From Mytilus galloprovincialis (taxonomy: Eukaryota; Mollusca; Bivalvia; Mytilida; Mytilidae): a DNA stretch of 64,000 nt. The stretch is taken from contig NC_134845.1 of NCBI RefSeq assembly GCF_965363235.1, forward strand, positions 20,834,524 to 20,898,523. The letters run 5' to 3'. This document shows, in pieces, positions 1-10,951 of the stretch. The notes under the pieces were generated by a model, which saw only the letters and a list, made by a program, of their open reading frames with translations, did not search any database and was not told the DNA's origin. Each line of letters begins with the position of its first letter. Position 1 is the first letter of the stretch. The position numbers were made by a program, and so were the translations under genes.

Positions 1-844
1 TGTATTGTGAAAGAGAGTTCATCAACTAGTTTTTATCTTATGTAAATTTATTAGTTTCATAATTTTTATGTTTGATCAATTTGTGACATAACCTTATCTT
101 GAGATAATAAATGCAGCTACCACGAATCGGGAACTCAAAAATAGTTTATATATTATTCAAACATAAACTCGACTATTCGTAAAGGCACCTAACTCCAGAA
201 TGCAAATATTGTAGCTGCTGATTTTAGTATGTATATTAAAATTTTACATGTTAAGATAACAAAATGCATTAAACAAAAATCAGGCTTGATGGAATGGTTT
301 TAAGTCAATTAGAATGTTTTAAAATGATTGTCATCAACATCTTTTTTTTTGATATTATAACTATTACCCTCAAGTATATATTTCCTACCCTCGTCTAATC
401 ATGTTGCCTAGATGTCCCTTCACAAGAGGTCATAGTACATACATATTGCATGTGTGTACAACGTAATCACCAATTGCATGAATTATCAAAGTATTGCGAA
501 ATAGAAAAAAGGGTATAAATATACTGTTTACAGATAAAGAACAATGCCCAGAATAAAGTTATCATGAATATAAAGAATAGTAAAATAAAAATAAAAAAGA
601 TGTGCGAAAAACAAAATACAGAAATGATGGACCTTAAAAAACATACCTTCAGGTGCAACTGCTTTTAATTTGAAGTATAAATTATCAATAAAGCGAGTCA
701 GATCCTTCGTTCCCAAAACTTCTTGTGAGCGAGTCAATTCTCGTTATATTTCAAAACGTGTTCATTAGTTTGGGAAATCTAATATGTAGTTGTAATACCA
801 TAACAGTACAGTGTGATAGCGGATGAGTCGATACTAATATAATG
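1..844. other. AT-rich stretch, no gene seen
   Basis: Only short open frames are present, and they lack any recognisable motif, splice pattern or composition shift. I see no repeat structure that I can name. Confidence 0.5.
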
Positions 845-2190
845 TTCAAATACGAGTTCACATGACGGGGTGAGTGAGCTAATTCTCCTTCACCAAAAGT
901 TCCCTACTCAGTAATTTTAGCATCAACAGAAATTAAATGCAAGTTGTGAGAGCGGGTTAAACATGAAAGTCTTTCAGAATACGAGTTCATACAACGGGAA
1001 TGGTCGAGCCATTCACCAAAAGTTCTGTAGTCCAAGTTGTAAACGCATCAACAGAAATAATTGTCAGTTGTGAAGACAACGCCACAAATGTCTTTCGGGA
1101 TACGAAATCACACAACGAGTGTAAGCTAGCCAATTATAATTCTCCAAAAATTCTATAGGTTGCACTTTGTAAATACAGCTGTTTCTCAAAACACGCCTCT
1201 TTTGGGGAGAACTTGAATATTTATAGAAAATTAATTTTGTTTACATACTGGTTCCCAGTTATGCTCTCTGTGTTTCATCTCACAGAGACATAACTTGGGA
1301 ATGTTACCAGTAAATAAACATGTGCATATAGTTTACATTGAAATCTGTGGTAACCTTTCATTCGAGGTAGGGGTAGTTAAGAAAAGTAGTGTTAGTTTAA
1401 ACTCTGAAAAGTTCAGGGCATATAAGCGTTGAAAATATGCTGGACAGCCCTATATTTTGACCTTTGAAAAAAATTGTGGTGCATATGAACTTTCAATTCT
1501 AGGATAATATTTTTAAAGTTTAAAAGTTGTACAGTTTTAGTCGTAAAAAGAGTTTCTATGGGGAATTGCATTGTCAATATTTACAGAAATGCACCCTTTA
1601 GCCAGTAGGTAAGCAACAACAGAAATTATCAGTTGTCGGAGCTGGAGAGTCCATAAATGTCTTTCAAAATACGCAACGAGGGCGAGGGAGCAATGCACCA
1701 AAAGATTTCTTGCCCAAGCTGTTACGCATCAACAGAATCAATTGTCATTTTTTGAGCGGGCAAGGCGATAAATATCTTTCAAAAAATGAGTTCGAACATT
1801 CATGAACTAATACTATATATAGTAACAATGTTCAGCCATTATTCATTTACCCGTAAGTGTTTTAAATGTTATTGAAAATATTTTACTTAGAACGTGGCGA
1901 TAAGTGAATATCCAAGCACGTGTTCATACAACAGGGGTGAGCGAGTCATTCTCAAAAAGTTGTACTGTCCAAGCTGTTGAGCATGAATAGAAATCAAGTG
2001 GAAGTGGTAGAGCGGGCGAGGCAATAAATGTCTTTCAAAATACGAGTTCATACAACGTTGGAGAGCAAGTCAATTCTCATTCACCAAACGTTTTCTTGAC
2101 CAAGTTATTTTGTATGAATAGAAATGAATAAGAGAGGGCGAGGGAATAGCTGTATTGCAAAATGCGAGTAAATACAAAGGAAGTTAGTCA
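845..2190. repeat. Degenerate tandem array, units of roughly 115-130 bp
   Basis: The same ordered motifs recur several times: 'tacgagttcatacaacg', then a 'caccaaaagtt' block, then 'gcatcaacagaaat', then 'gagcgggcgaggc', then 'aaatgtctttcaaaatacg'. Recognisable units start near 845, 979, 1099, 1665, 1910 and 2038. The units are diverged and interrupted by unrelated sequence between about 1180 and 1590, so this is an old satellite-like array rather than a fresh one. No open frame runs through it. Confidence 0.75.
1239..1320. repeat. Long imperfect hairpin inside the tandem array
   Basis: Two arms of about 35 bases are reverse complements around a short 'tttcatct' loop. The left arm holds 'actggttcccagttatg' and the right arm 'cataacttgggaatg' followed by 'ttaccagt'. 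The outer bases (tgtttac / gtaaataaaca) also pair. It could be a small palindromic MITE or a structured transcript. Confidence 0.7.
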
Positions 2191-3370
2191 GTTGTTAGAG
2201 GGAATAGTTACAGAAAAAAATGCAATTTTTAAACTCTCGGTGTTTTTTTAAACTCTACTACACTAAATTATTCCTCTCTTGACAAGTACAGTTGTTTGTA
2301 CACTCTGTACAACATTTACAGGACGGACACTGACAGAGCTGCAAATTGCATTATTTGCATTTCTTGTACATGTATCTGTGGTGTATCCTTTATAGTTATC
2401 TACAGTCAATAAATTTACAATTTGACGAGTGGTACACTTTCTGTTGGTGCTTTTATGACATTGCTTATACATTTGCCGGTGGTTTTAAGTCACAAAGTGA
2501 AATTGTTATATAAATTTAAGCTGAATTTATTTCTGCCATCTCCAGCCCATCTGTCAGCTTCATGCCTATCGGACAACACTGATTTCGGAAATCCGATATG
2601 TATTTTAAGGTTTATGTCCCTAAATGTCCCGTCCGATACCTAATGCGACAATTACATTTAAACAGCAGATTCTGCTGTATTTACGTTAAAACTATTTCAG
2701 GCTGCGTTCTTTGGAGTCTTCGGATGTACTCTTTTGGAACATTTCAACCAACAGGTTACTTGCCTTGTTTTCTTGATTTCCACATGCATGTAATTCAAGG
2801 CCCTTTAAACACAAGACCAAATAGGACACTCTATCAATTGACCTTTAAATGACCTACAGTAAACTACGATTTTCTATGAAATTATCCTGTTTTTACCTTA
2901 AATGAATCAATGCTCCCTTTTAGTGAAATTTCAAGATCTGTACTGTCCCTTTTCTTATTTCAATGAAGATTTTTGGTCTGTCTGGCGCCTTGAATACAAA
3001 AGCTGTGAAATCATCTGTCAACTACAACGTTTCCATGATGTCGATGCCATTATGGGTGCACTGAAAAAGCTTTCCAGTTCATGCAACTGTTGAGATTCTG
3101 TCCGAGAATCTTTCCCATTCCGTAATACCGTGTGCCTCGTTCTCACATATCATACACGAACGGGACTGTCCAATACTTCAAAGGAAAACCTTCCTCCAGA
3201 AGAGGTTTAGTACGGATTCAGGTGAAGCGAATATGACTTAAATTCTCCATCAGAATTTCATCTAAAAAAATATGTTTAAATGCACTTCAAACAGTTAAGT
3301 ATAACACGGCAGATGTATAAAACAATTTCAGATGAAAAAGATAGATTAGGTTTTATCATGCAGTAACAAT
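2191..3370. other. No gene recognised
   Basis: Slightly less AT-rich than its surroundings, with several short plus-strand frames (2422-2643, 2598-2852, 2902-3093). None shows a domain motif, a signal peptide or a convincing exon boundary. It may be a decayed repeat, but I cannot assign it to a family. Confidence 0.4.
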
Positions 3371-3975
3371 TGACAACTAAAAGTGTTCGGCGAAAAGTGC
3401 TTTATTATAACAATTCAATCATATATAGTTATATCAAACATGGTATCAATAAACTACAACAAACAAAGTGTCAATATGAAGCACATTAACCATTGTTGGT
3501 AATAATAAGTGAGAGGTTTAGCGCTATAAAACTAGGTTTAATCAACCATTTTCTACATTTGAAAATGCCTGTACCAAGTAAGGAATATGACAGTTGTTGT
3601 CCATTCGTTTTTGATGTCATTTGATTTTGCCATTTGATAATTAGGGACTTTCCGATTTGATTTTCCTCTGAGTTCAGTATTTTTGTGATTTTACAATATA
3701 TAAAGAAGAAAAACAAATCAATTAGATAATGAAAAGTAGCTGTAACATGTTTTTCTTACTAGAACAGCATTACACAACCTGGATGAAGTATCGAGGAAAG
3801 GCAACCCTCACAAGGCGTTATCAATTACTAGGTACAATGAGAGCTACTTCCCATTGTACGCACTTGGCAACTTATAGTGTTTGGCGGAAGATGTTTTTCA
3901 ATATAATAATGGAATCAAATATAGTTATACCAAATATGGTATGAATAAGCTACAATGAACAAAATGTCAATATAC
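3371..3975. repeat. Dispersed repeat flanked by a ~110-bp direct repeat
   Basis: About 110 bases at 3371-3480 recur at 3862-3975 in the same orientation at roughly 80% identity; the shared core includes 'tatagttat', 'atggtat' and 'aaaatgtcaatat' types of block. Between them, 3510-3700 is a dispersed repeat that also occurs at 7085-7290 (shared 'gaggtttagc', 'aggaatatgaca', 'gttgtccattc', 'gtatttttgtgatt'). Shorter pieces lie near 49070-49145 and 37350-37400 in reverse. Confidence 0.7.
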
Positions 3976-5050
3976 ATCAACGGTACCCCTCATGAAATCG
4001 TCAAACCGAGGGGACAAACAAATTTATATAAGATACAACATACAAAAAAAAAATAAAAAATATAATAATACACCGGCGCACATACACTTAAACTGACAAT
4101 AGATCAAATTATCCATGGCTGAAGTAACTCGATCCATATATATCAACACTGGCTTCTGATTCGAGCGTCATTTACAGCTCTGTTGTGAACGCATAGCGCT
4201 TCTGGCGTACATAATTGCAATCCTTGTATCCATGAAGAGTTTATTCTTATTTTCCTCGAAGTAACATAATATTTCCTGTGAACCTTGCCCGAGATAGTGA
4301 TTTTTATTCTTTTAGTACTAGGTAAATATGAGAAAAAGAAAACACGCATTTCACAATTTAACATATAACATTTCAAACATTCCACAACATTGTATTTAAC
4401 AATTATTTGTAATCAGTTTCACGAACTCAAAGGTACACATACTATTGATCAAGTTAGTTTTCTATTGTTATTGAGTGACTGGTTATAACTGCTATTATTC
4501 ATGTTTAATTTGAAAAAAATAGTAGGAACTAAATACCGATTTTATTTATTATCCTCCTTTTCAATAATTAGGTATTATTTGGGTCACTGTTTGCATGCAC
4601 GTTTTTCATTCTAAGAATATAATTAAAGCAGTATAAATAGTTCAAAAAATGGCTTTAACCTTCCCTCAAAGCAAGACTCAAACTCTTGGGATCCACATTT
4701 TACTATGTAAATAGGTAATGGTATCAATGTAAATGAACCTCTCTATATTGTTTTTTAATTACGTCAAAATCGACGAAATAAAACTGATCTACTATCTAAA
4801 TAGCCAAAAGTACATAATCTAACTTCTCTTTTTGTTCTTACTACTATCCTCTTTTAACAGGATATGACTAAATTTCTTGTATTTTAAGAATAAAAGAATA
4901 AGAATTTTATCATGGAACAACGAAAGATGTTTATTCAAAATCTTTTATTAAAAAGGTTTCAGTAGAAAATTCATTTACATTTTACAGCTTTTGCACATTC
5001 AATTGGAAATACATATCGTACTAGTATTAGCAATTGACTATTTTCATATT
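3976..5050. other. No gene seen
   Basis: AT-rich with many stops in all frames. The longest open frame (4143-4385, minus) has no recognisable motif. No repeat structure noted. Confidence 0.45.
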
Positions 5051-5347
5051 ACCGACGTTTGAGTCCGGATTATATAATTTTTCGACAGATTACCTTTTCT
5101 GTGGTTGGACATCAAGATACTCGGTCAAGTAAAAGCAACCTAAATAAGTAAAATCAAACACATGATCGGTGTCATTTGAGGGGAAAGTCTTCCGATGATA
5201 TTGTCATGCAAAATAAACGTTAAGCAGTAAATACCCAAAATTGAACCGATTGAAAGCTTGGGTTAACATCTTTAGATTGCTCTTACCAGGATGTCCAATT
5301 ACATAAAATCAGTCGACAAATTATACAATCCGGAGTCAAAAGTCGGT
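5051..5347. mobile_element. Inverted-repeat element (MITE-like), 297 bp
   Basis: The ends are diverged reverse complements: the left end begins 'accgacgtttgagtccgg' and the right end finishes 'ccggagtcaaaagtcggt'. Complementarity continues inward through 'attatataatttttcgac' / 'gtcgacaaattatacaat' and 'ggacatc' / 'gatgtcc', giving arms of about 60 to 100 bases. There is no coding capacity. A target-site duplication is not clear. Confidence 0.7.
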
Positions 5348-7059
5348 TATATAAAAATATTCTATTGAACTATTCTTTTTTGTTTGTATTTAAGTCTTGT
5401 ATTCAAATTTGACATTCGAGACTAAAATCTTTACAATCGATGTTAAATATGAGGAAGTTTTAATGGGATCGCTGCACATAGTTTGAAATAATGAATGTTT
5501 TGACTAGAAAAGGAGTTTTTCCTATGTTAAGTTTTGATTTATGAACTCTTACACGAGGTAAGTACATTTTAGATTTCCGAATTATTAATTTACTGTATTG
5601 TCCAAACCATAGCGATTCAATAGTTGGAAGCTTGATATGAACTAAGTCAACCTTGTACGTAGAATAAATAAAGATAAATTCCAAGAGCTATCCTGCATGA
5701 TCTCGGAATAAGCATATTAAAATTGTAATTTCTAACGTATTACACAGAAAATTTTAAGGAATATAATATCTTTATTTCTCTTATGCATCGTCAGCATACA
5801 AATATAATCACACTGGTGACCATGGCAAACTTAAGGGATATTGGGCATATGCTTGAAATATCACATTCCCCAGGCTATCAACTGGAAGTGGAGCTTCAGC
5901 TGACTGGGGCGGGCAGTTGAGGCATATGTCAGAAAATGGGCAACCCACGAGTCAGTTAACTTAAACTGGAACGTTATCCAAATGGATCCAGTAAAGCAAC
6001 AGTAGTATTCCGGCGTTCAAAAGTCGTAAATCGATTCAGAGAAAACAAATTCGGGTTACAAACTACAATCGAGAGAAACACAACTATAAAAGGAAAACAA
6101 AAGAACAAAAGGAAAATTTTTCGTTCGTGTATTCAGAAGCGAATTCTATATCTATGATAAACAATGTACTAACGGGTGCCTGACCCTTTCAAAAATAAAG
6201 ATATTTCTTGATGCGTTATCCAGCTTTCAAGTACAAAAGTACTTTGTCGTTTAGGCAGACAAAAAATCCGACGATATTATTTAAAGAAAAAATCGGACTA
6301 TTTGCTTGTGAAGAAATTTATAATTGTAGTGGGATCATGGATGCTCTCGTAATTAAAACTAATAGCGATCATAGTATTGTTGTGAAGACCAATAGCTGCA
6401 GTGTTAAAGGTCATGGGAACGATTCTGACTCTTGGCGCTGAAAATTTCCAAAGCGGGGATTATCATCCTCCTACATACATCCACTAGAGCTCCCTTTGTA
6501 TTGGGGTGGGAATGTTTTTGTAAATACGGTTGTGACACATTAATCCCGTTATTTAGTATTCAGTGATTTCACTGTATCCTTGTAGAATAACGGAGGAATC
6601 TACAGAAACATTCATAGTTATATCAAAACCTTCGATTATCTACACATTAAATAGTAATTCTCATTAATTCAAATATCAACTACATAGTTCCATCAAAAAC
6701 AGTTTGTGTTTTCCACCACAGAAATAGAAAAATAGAAAATGTCGATAAAATAGGTCATTAACAAAATCATTTTGTGAAGAACCACCCCGATTCCAAAAAC
6801 GAATATACCGGAGATAGAATTTATAATTTTTGTTTTGTTATATTTCATTTTTGCTATTAATATGCCTTGTCTATATGCCTTTTTGTGTAAATTCTTATAT
6901 GACGTGGTTTTGTACTTAAACATTCCGTATTTGCCAAGTTTTGTTAACATATTTGTTTGCTTTTATAGTGAATAATTGAATACAATGTTGACTGCTGTAC
7001 CCCTATTGTTGACATCTTTACCTATTATGTCTGTTTGTTTTGTTCGCACAGCGTTGTCA
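5348..7059. other. No gene seen; fragment of a dispersed repeat near 5995-6120
   Basis: Bases 5995-6120 (starting around 'agtagtattccggcgttc') match the repeat also present at 35575-35960 and, inverted, at 40125-40200. The remainder has only short frames without motifs. Confidence 0.45.
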
Positions 7060-7290
7060 ATAGAATGGAATTTAATGCAACTGTCATACACGTAAGAGGT
7101 TTAGCAAGCTACTAAACCAGATTTAAATCATCATTTTCTACTGATTAATATGCCTGTTTTTCCAAGTCAGGAATATGACAAATGTTGTCCATTCAGGTTA
7201 TATGTTTGAGCTTTATATTGTTCACTTTGATTTTGGACTTTCCGTTTTAAATTCTTCTCGGAGTTGAGTATTTTTGTGATTTAACTTTTT
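7060..7290 (+). repeat. Dispersed repeat, second copy of the 3510-3700 family
   Basis: Aligns in order with 3510-3700 through 'aagaggtttagc', 'catcattttctact', 'aggaatatgaca', 'tgttgtccattcag', 'ggactttccg' and 'gtatttttgtgattta'. Identity looks like about 75%. Confidence 0.7.
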
Positions 7291-8267
7291 ATACTAACCA
7301 AGGTAGAATGTTTGTTTTATATTCTGATTTTTTCCTCAAAATTGACACAGATGGACAACTAGATTGATGTCGACCGTGATGATTCAATTTCCCAACGGTC
7401 AAGGTTCAATTACTTAGCAGTAACATTACCTCAGATCAATAAGATGATGTTTACATCTCCTAATTTTTACTAGTACTTTACACTAGTGCATGCTCATACT
7501 GTACATGCATGCATACATACTTTGCCTAAAGGACACTCTAAATTTATGCGGACAAAATCTTGTAATCATTGTGTTCCAATATTGCTGAAATTAGTCTTAT
7601 ACATTCTATTCTGACATAAAAATATCAAAACAAAAATATGTTAACTTTAGGGAAGAATTAGTTTCGAAGTTAACTTATATCAGTAGCGGACCTGTCACCA
7701 AATAAACTGGCAGACATAACAACAGTCCTAGGACCAAGTCCGCTTTTCGTGTTAACTAGATTGTGGTCCGAGGACTGGCCGGAGCAGTCCTAAATCCTGT
7801 CACAGGTTAACATTGATCAGTCCAAATGACGGGGTTATTAAGTTAACTTGCTGTACAGGTAAGGAATGCACCCGTCTGTAAATTCTGTTTAATTTGTTCT
7901 ATCTGCACTCGTTTTCAAACGTTTTTGTTCGATATCTTCAATACTTCAAAAATCAAAATCGTTTTTTAACAGACTCCATCTTAAGTACAGCTATTTATAA
8001 GAACCAGGCAGTACACTGTATAAAGGTGATACAGTGGTATCAAAAAATGTTATCAAAATGTGTCTGATTAAAATACCTGACAACCAACATGGATGTTTAT
8101 TCTTAAAAATAATCACAGGGGGAAAAATCAAGTCATATCTATTATCTGGAAAACTATTAGTTAAGTTATTAAAATAATCTGACAGGGACAAAAAAGATTT
8201 TGATGAATGGGAAATCTATGTAATTCATTGCAACCCATTTAATAACATTAAATAATTTCCATTTTAA
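7291..8267. other. No gene seen
   Basis: Mostly AT-rich, with a more GC-rich island at about 7685-7860 that contains repeated 'gttaac' sites. No open frame or repeat that I can assign. Confidence 0.4.
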
Positions 8268-8890
8268 GCTCACCTGGCAAAAAGAGCCAAGTGAGCTTTT
8301 CTTATCACTTGGCGTCCTGAGTGAGCGTCCGTCGTCGTTAACTTTCCAAAAATTTCTCCTCTGAAACTACTGGGCCAAAATTAACCAAACTTGGCCACAA
8401 ACATCATTTGGGTATCTAGTTAAAAAAATGTGTCAGGTAACCCGGCCAACCATTCAAGATGGCCGCCATGGCTAAAAATAGAACATAGGGGTAAATTGCA
8501 GTTTTTGGCTTATAACTCAAAAGCAAAAGCATTAGGATGCCCTGAAATTTTCAGATAAATCAGACAATCTGTTGTTAGGTTGCTGCCCCTGAATTGGTAA
8601 TTTTAAGGAAATTTTGCTGTTTTTTGTAATTATCTTGAATATTATTATATATATTGAGATAAACTGTAAACAGCAATTATGTACAGCGAAGTAAGACCTA
8701 AAAATAAGTCAACATGACCAAAATGGTCAATTGACCCTCTAAGGAGTTATTGCCCTTCATAGTCAATTTTAAACAATTTTCATAAAATTTGTAGATTTCA
8801 GTAATATTTTCCACTTAAACTACTGGGCCTAGTTTATTATAGTTAGAGATAATTGTAAGCAGCAAGAATGTACAATTGACGGTGGCAACT
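8268..8890 (+). repeat. Dispersed mollusc-type repeat ('agctcacctggc' family)
   Basis: Starts with a small palindrome: 'agctcacctggc' followed after about 12 bases by 'gccaagtgagct'. It continues with short ordered blocks I associate with a very common mussel repeat ('actactgggccaaa', 'aagatggccgccatggc', 'tcaattgaccctctaagg'). It is non-coding. The family assignment is from memory, and no second copy lies in this window. Confidence 0.6.
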
Positions 8891-9298
8891 CTTCAACTAC
8901 AGTACTGTTATTCCGATTCTAGTGCATTACAAAAAGAAAAAAATCTGATAAAACTTTAAAAATGTGTAAATTTGACAAATAGAAAAAAATCCGCAAAACT
9001 TCATGAATGATTTTGGCACAAAGATGTCATGGCTAAACGTGAAGTCGTACAAATAAAAACTTACAAACTGGAGGTTATTACGTTACCATGCTTCAAATTC
9101 GGATAAAATTACATTAAAACGGGAATTCGAAGTAGGTGTTATTTATTTTCGGTTATATAGTAGTAACCGAACATTTGTTGATTTAATCAATTCAAAATTG
9201 CGGGTCCCTTCTTAGTCAACTGTGGATTTGACGTCAACTTTTATCCAATGAAAAAAATTGTTACATCCAAATTGCATTAGAATTTATAATAATTTCAG

Positions 9299-10345
9299 AT
9301 TGACAATGTAAGCTGTGATTCATCTCAAGAAAATCAGAATTTGTCTTCCTCACAAATCTCTCAAGAATCTAACTGGAGTGCAACATCAAATGCGCAGGGT
9401 ATCTTAAAAGAAGGACTTCATAGCATGAATTCAGCCCTTGATCTACTTGGAAAAGGTTCAATAAGTCCTATTAAATTTCAACTTAAAACGCCTCTTGAAC
9501 ATGTAAAAGACAGTACTGTGCGTTATTTGAAACGGAAGGAAAATGAGGCTGTACATTCTGTACTTGAACACATTGCACCAGGGCAATCATCTCAACTATT
9601 ACATCTTTTGGCTCGTGAAACTAGTATTATTAATATTCCAACTACATCCACAGTCAACACAGATTTAACAAATTTGATTGCAAAGCTCTACATGGAAGCT
9701 GACAACAATACCCTCAAATGCCAATTACTCTCCATGATTTCATCACCAGACATGCATACAAAGGAAAACCTTCAATCTCTCATACCTGGTTTGTCAAAAT
9801 GGAAAATTGACCAAAGTAGGTCACATATTGCTACTTGTGGTGCAGGTGTACCCCAGCAGACCCAGGGTAGTTTCTATAGAAACAGAATGGATCCAGAAAA
9901 ACTGGAACATGCATTAGATTTTATTTTAGATCCAAATTTTGTTCAAATTTGTTCCTATGGTACCAGAAATCTGAAGTTTGATAATGGAGAGACTGTATCT
10001 ATACCAGAAGTAGTGAGAACCTCATGCCATTCATCTCTTGTGCAGATGTACAAGACATATTGCAAAGAATCAGAATTTACTCCCTTAGCTGATTCAACAT
10101 TGTATAAAATCTTATCAACATGTTCAGCAGCTAAAAGAACCAACCTTAGTGGATTGGACAACATGGCTGCAGATGGCACAACTGCATGTGACAGTCTGTT
10201 AAAGACCATTGAGGACCTTAGTGATCATGGAGTGGTAAAAGATAAGATTATGGAATTAAAGTCAGGCATAAAATCTTTAAAGCTGTATTTGAAATCAGAA
10301 TATTCCAGAAATATAGATATGGCCAGTACAATCCCAGATCATTAA
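9299..10345 (+). CDS. Long internal or 3'-terminal exon of an unrecognised protein (about 348 residues)
   Basis: I do not recognise this protein with certainty. The reading frame is open from a good splice acceptor ('aataatttcag' ending at 9298) to a TAA at 10343-10345. No in-frame ATG lies near the 5' end, so the true start must be in an upstream exon that I cannot find. Composition is coding-like and the frame is far longer than chance at this AT content. The first ~40 residues are rich in Ser, Gln and Asn. The rest looks soluble and helical, with no signal peptide or membrane segment, and includes PEKLEHALDFILDP, QICSYGTRNLK and SEFTPLADSTLYKIL. I have a loose, unverified memory of similar uncharacterised proteins in other invertebrates, possibly transposon-derived. 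The stop lies three bases before a near-consensus donor (GTAAGTA at 10349), so the stop could be a disabling mutation in an exon that once spliced onward. It sits just upstream of TLR-A on the same strand but shows no link to it. Confidence 0.6.
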   Translation: MDNVSCDSSQENQNLSSSQISQESNWSATSNAQGILKEGLHSMNSALDLLGKGSISPIKFQLKTPLEHVKDSTVRYLKRKENEAVHSVLEHIAPGQSSQLLHLLARETSIINIPTTSTVNTDLTNLIAKLYMEADNNTLKCQLLSMISSPDMHTKENLQSLIPGLSKWKIDQSRSHIATCGAGVPQQTQGSFYRNRMDPEKLEHALDFILDPNFVQICSYGTRNLKFDNGETVSIPEVVRTSCHSSLVQMYKTYCKESEFTPLADSTLYKILSTCSAAKRTNLSGLDNMAADGTTACDSLLKTIEDLSDHGVVKDKIMELKSGIKSLKLYLKSEYSRNIDMASTIPDH

Positions 10346-10494
10346 AAGTAAGTATAAACAAACATCAACTATGCGCTATATGGAAAATCAATAAAATGCC
10401 CGATCCGATCAACAATTTTCGTCGCTATGTAATTAATCATGTTAGTTGGGTCAAATCATGATAACTTATAATGTAACTTTAGCCCTAAAATTCA

Positions 10495-10940
10495 ATATAA
10501 AACTCCAGGCCCAGGACTTTAGTGTTTTCCAAATAGCTCTCCCAAATATGGTCGGTCGTTGATGATGTTTATTTATTTACTGCTTTGACGCCTATACCTT
10601 TCGTTTATTTCGGTTATATCAGCTAATCAAGTTTGTATTTGGTTTAGATTATTTAGTATTTAAACTTAAAGTATCGATGAGGACTCATTGATTGTCGAAA
10701 CTTCAAAACTTGCGGTCTATATAGAAAAAAAAGTAAAAAACGGGAGTGATATATCGTTTGTTACAATGATTCTTAAGGCACAACAATCTTTCTAAACCAA
10801 ATCTGTGTATGATCATGAAAATTCAATAAAAAGTGTAAGAAGTTCGCGATCAAAAATCGTAATCAAGTATTTGTCTAAAAGCGACAAGCCAATGAATGTA
10901 TTAGTCCCTTTGTCCTTTAATAATTTATGCATTTTGTTCC
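10495..10940 (+). promoter_or_regulatory. TLR-A upstream region, homologous to that of TLR-C
   Basis: Blocks align with 48795-49240 upstream of TLR-C: 'agctctccca', 'tatatca' followed by 'atcaagtttgta', and 'aaggcacaacaatc'. TLR-C has extra repeat sequence inserted in the middle. Conservation outside coding sequence argues that this contains the promoter, first (untranslated) exon or intron of the receptor. I cannot place a start site. Confidence 0.45.
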
Positions 10941-10951
10941 ATTTCAGAAAT
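10941..10951 (+). promoter_or_regulatory. Conserved splice acceptor four bases before the TLR-A start codon
   Basis: 'catttcag' ends at 10947, followed by AAAT and then ATG at 10952. The same arrangement precedes TLR-B and TLR-C, so the coding exon begins with a four-base leader. Confidence 0.7.

Noticed and set aside
845-2190. CRISPR-like array
   Set aside because: Units are tandem, diverged and without spacer/repeat alternation, in what is clearly eukaryotic DNA.
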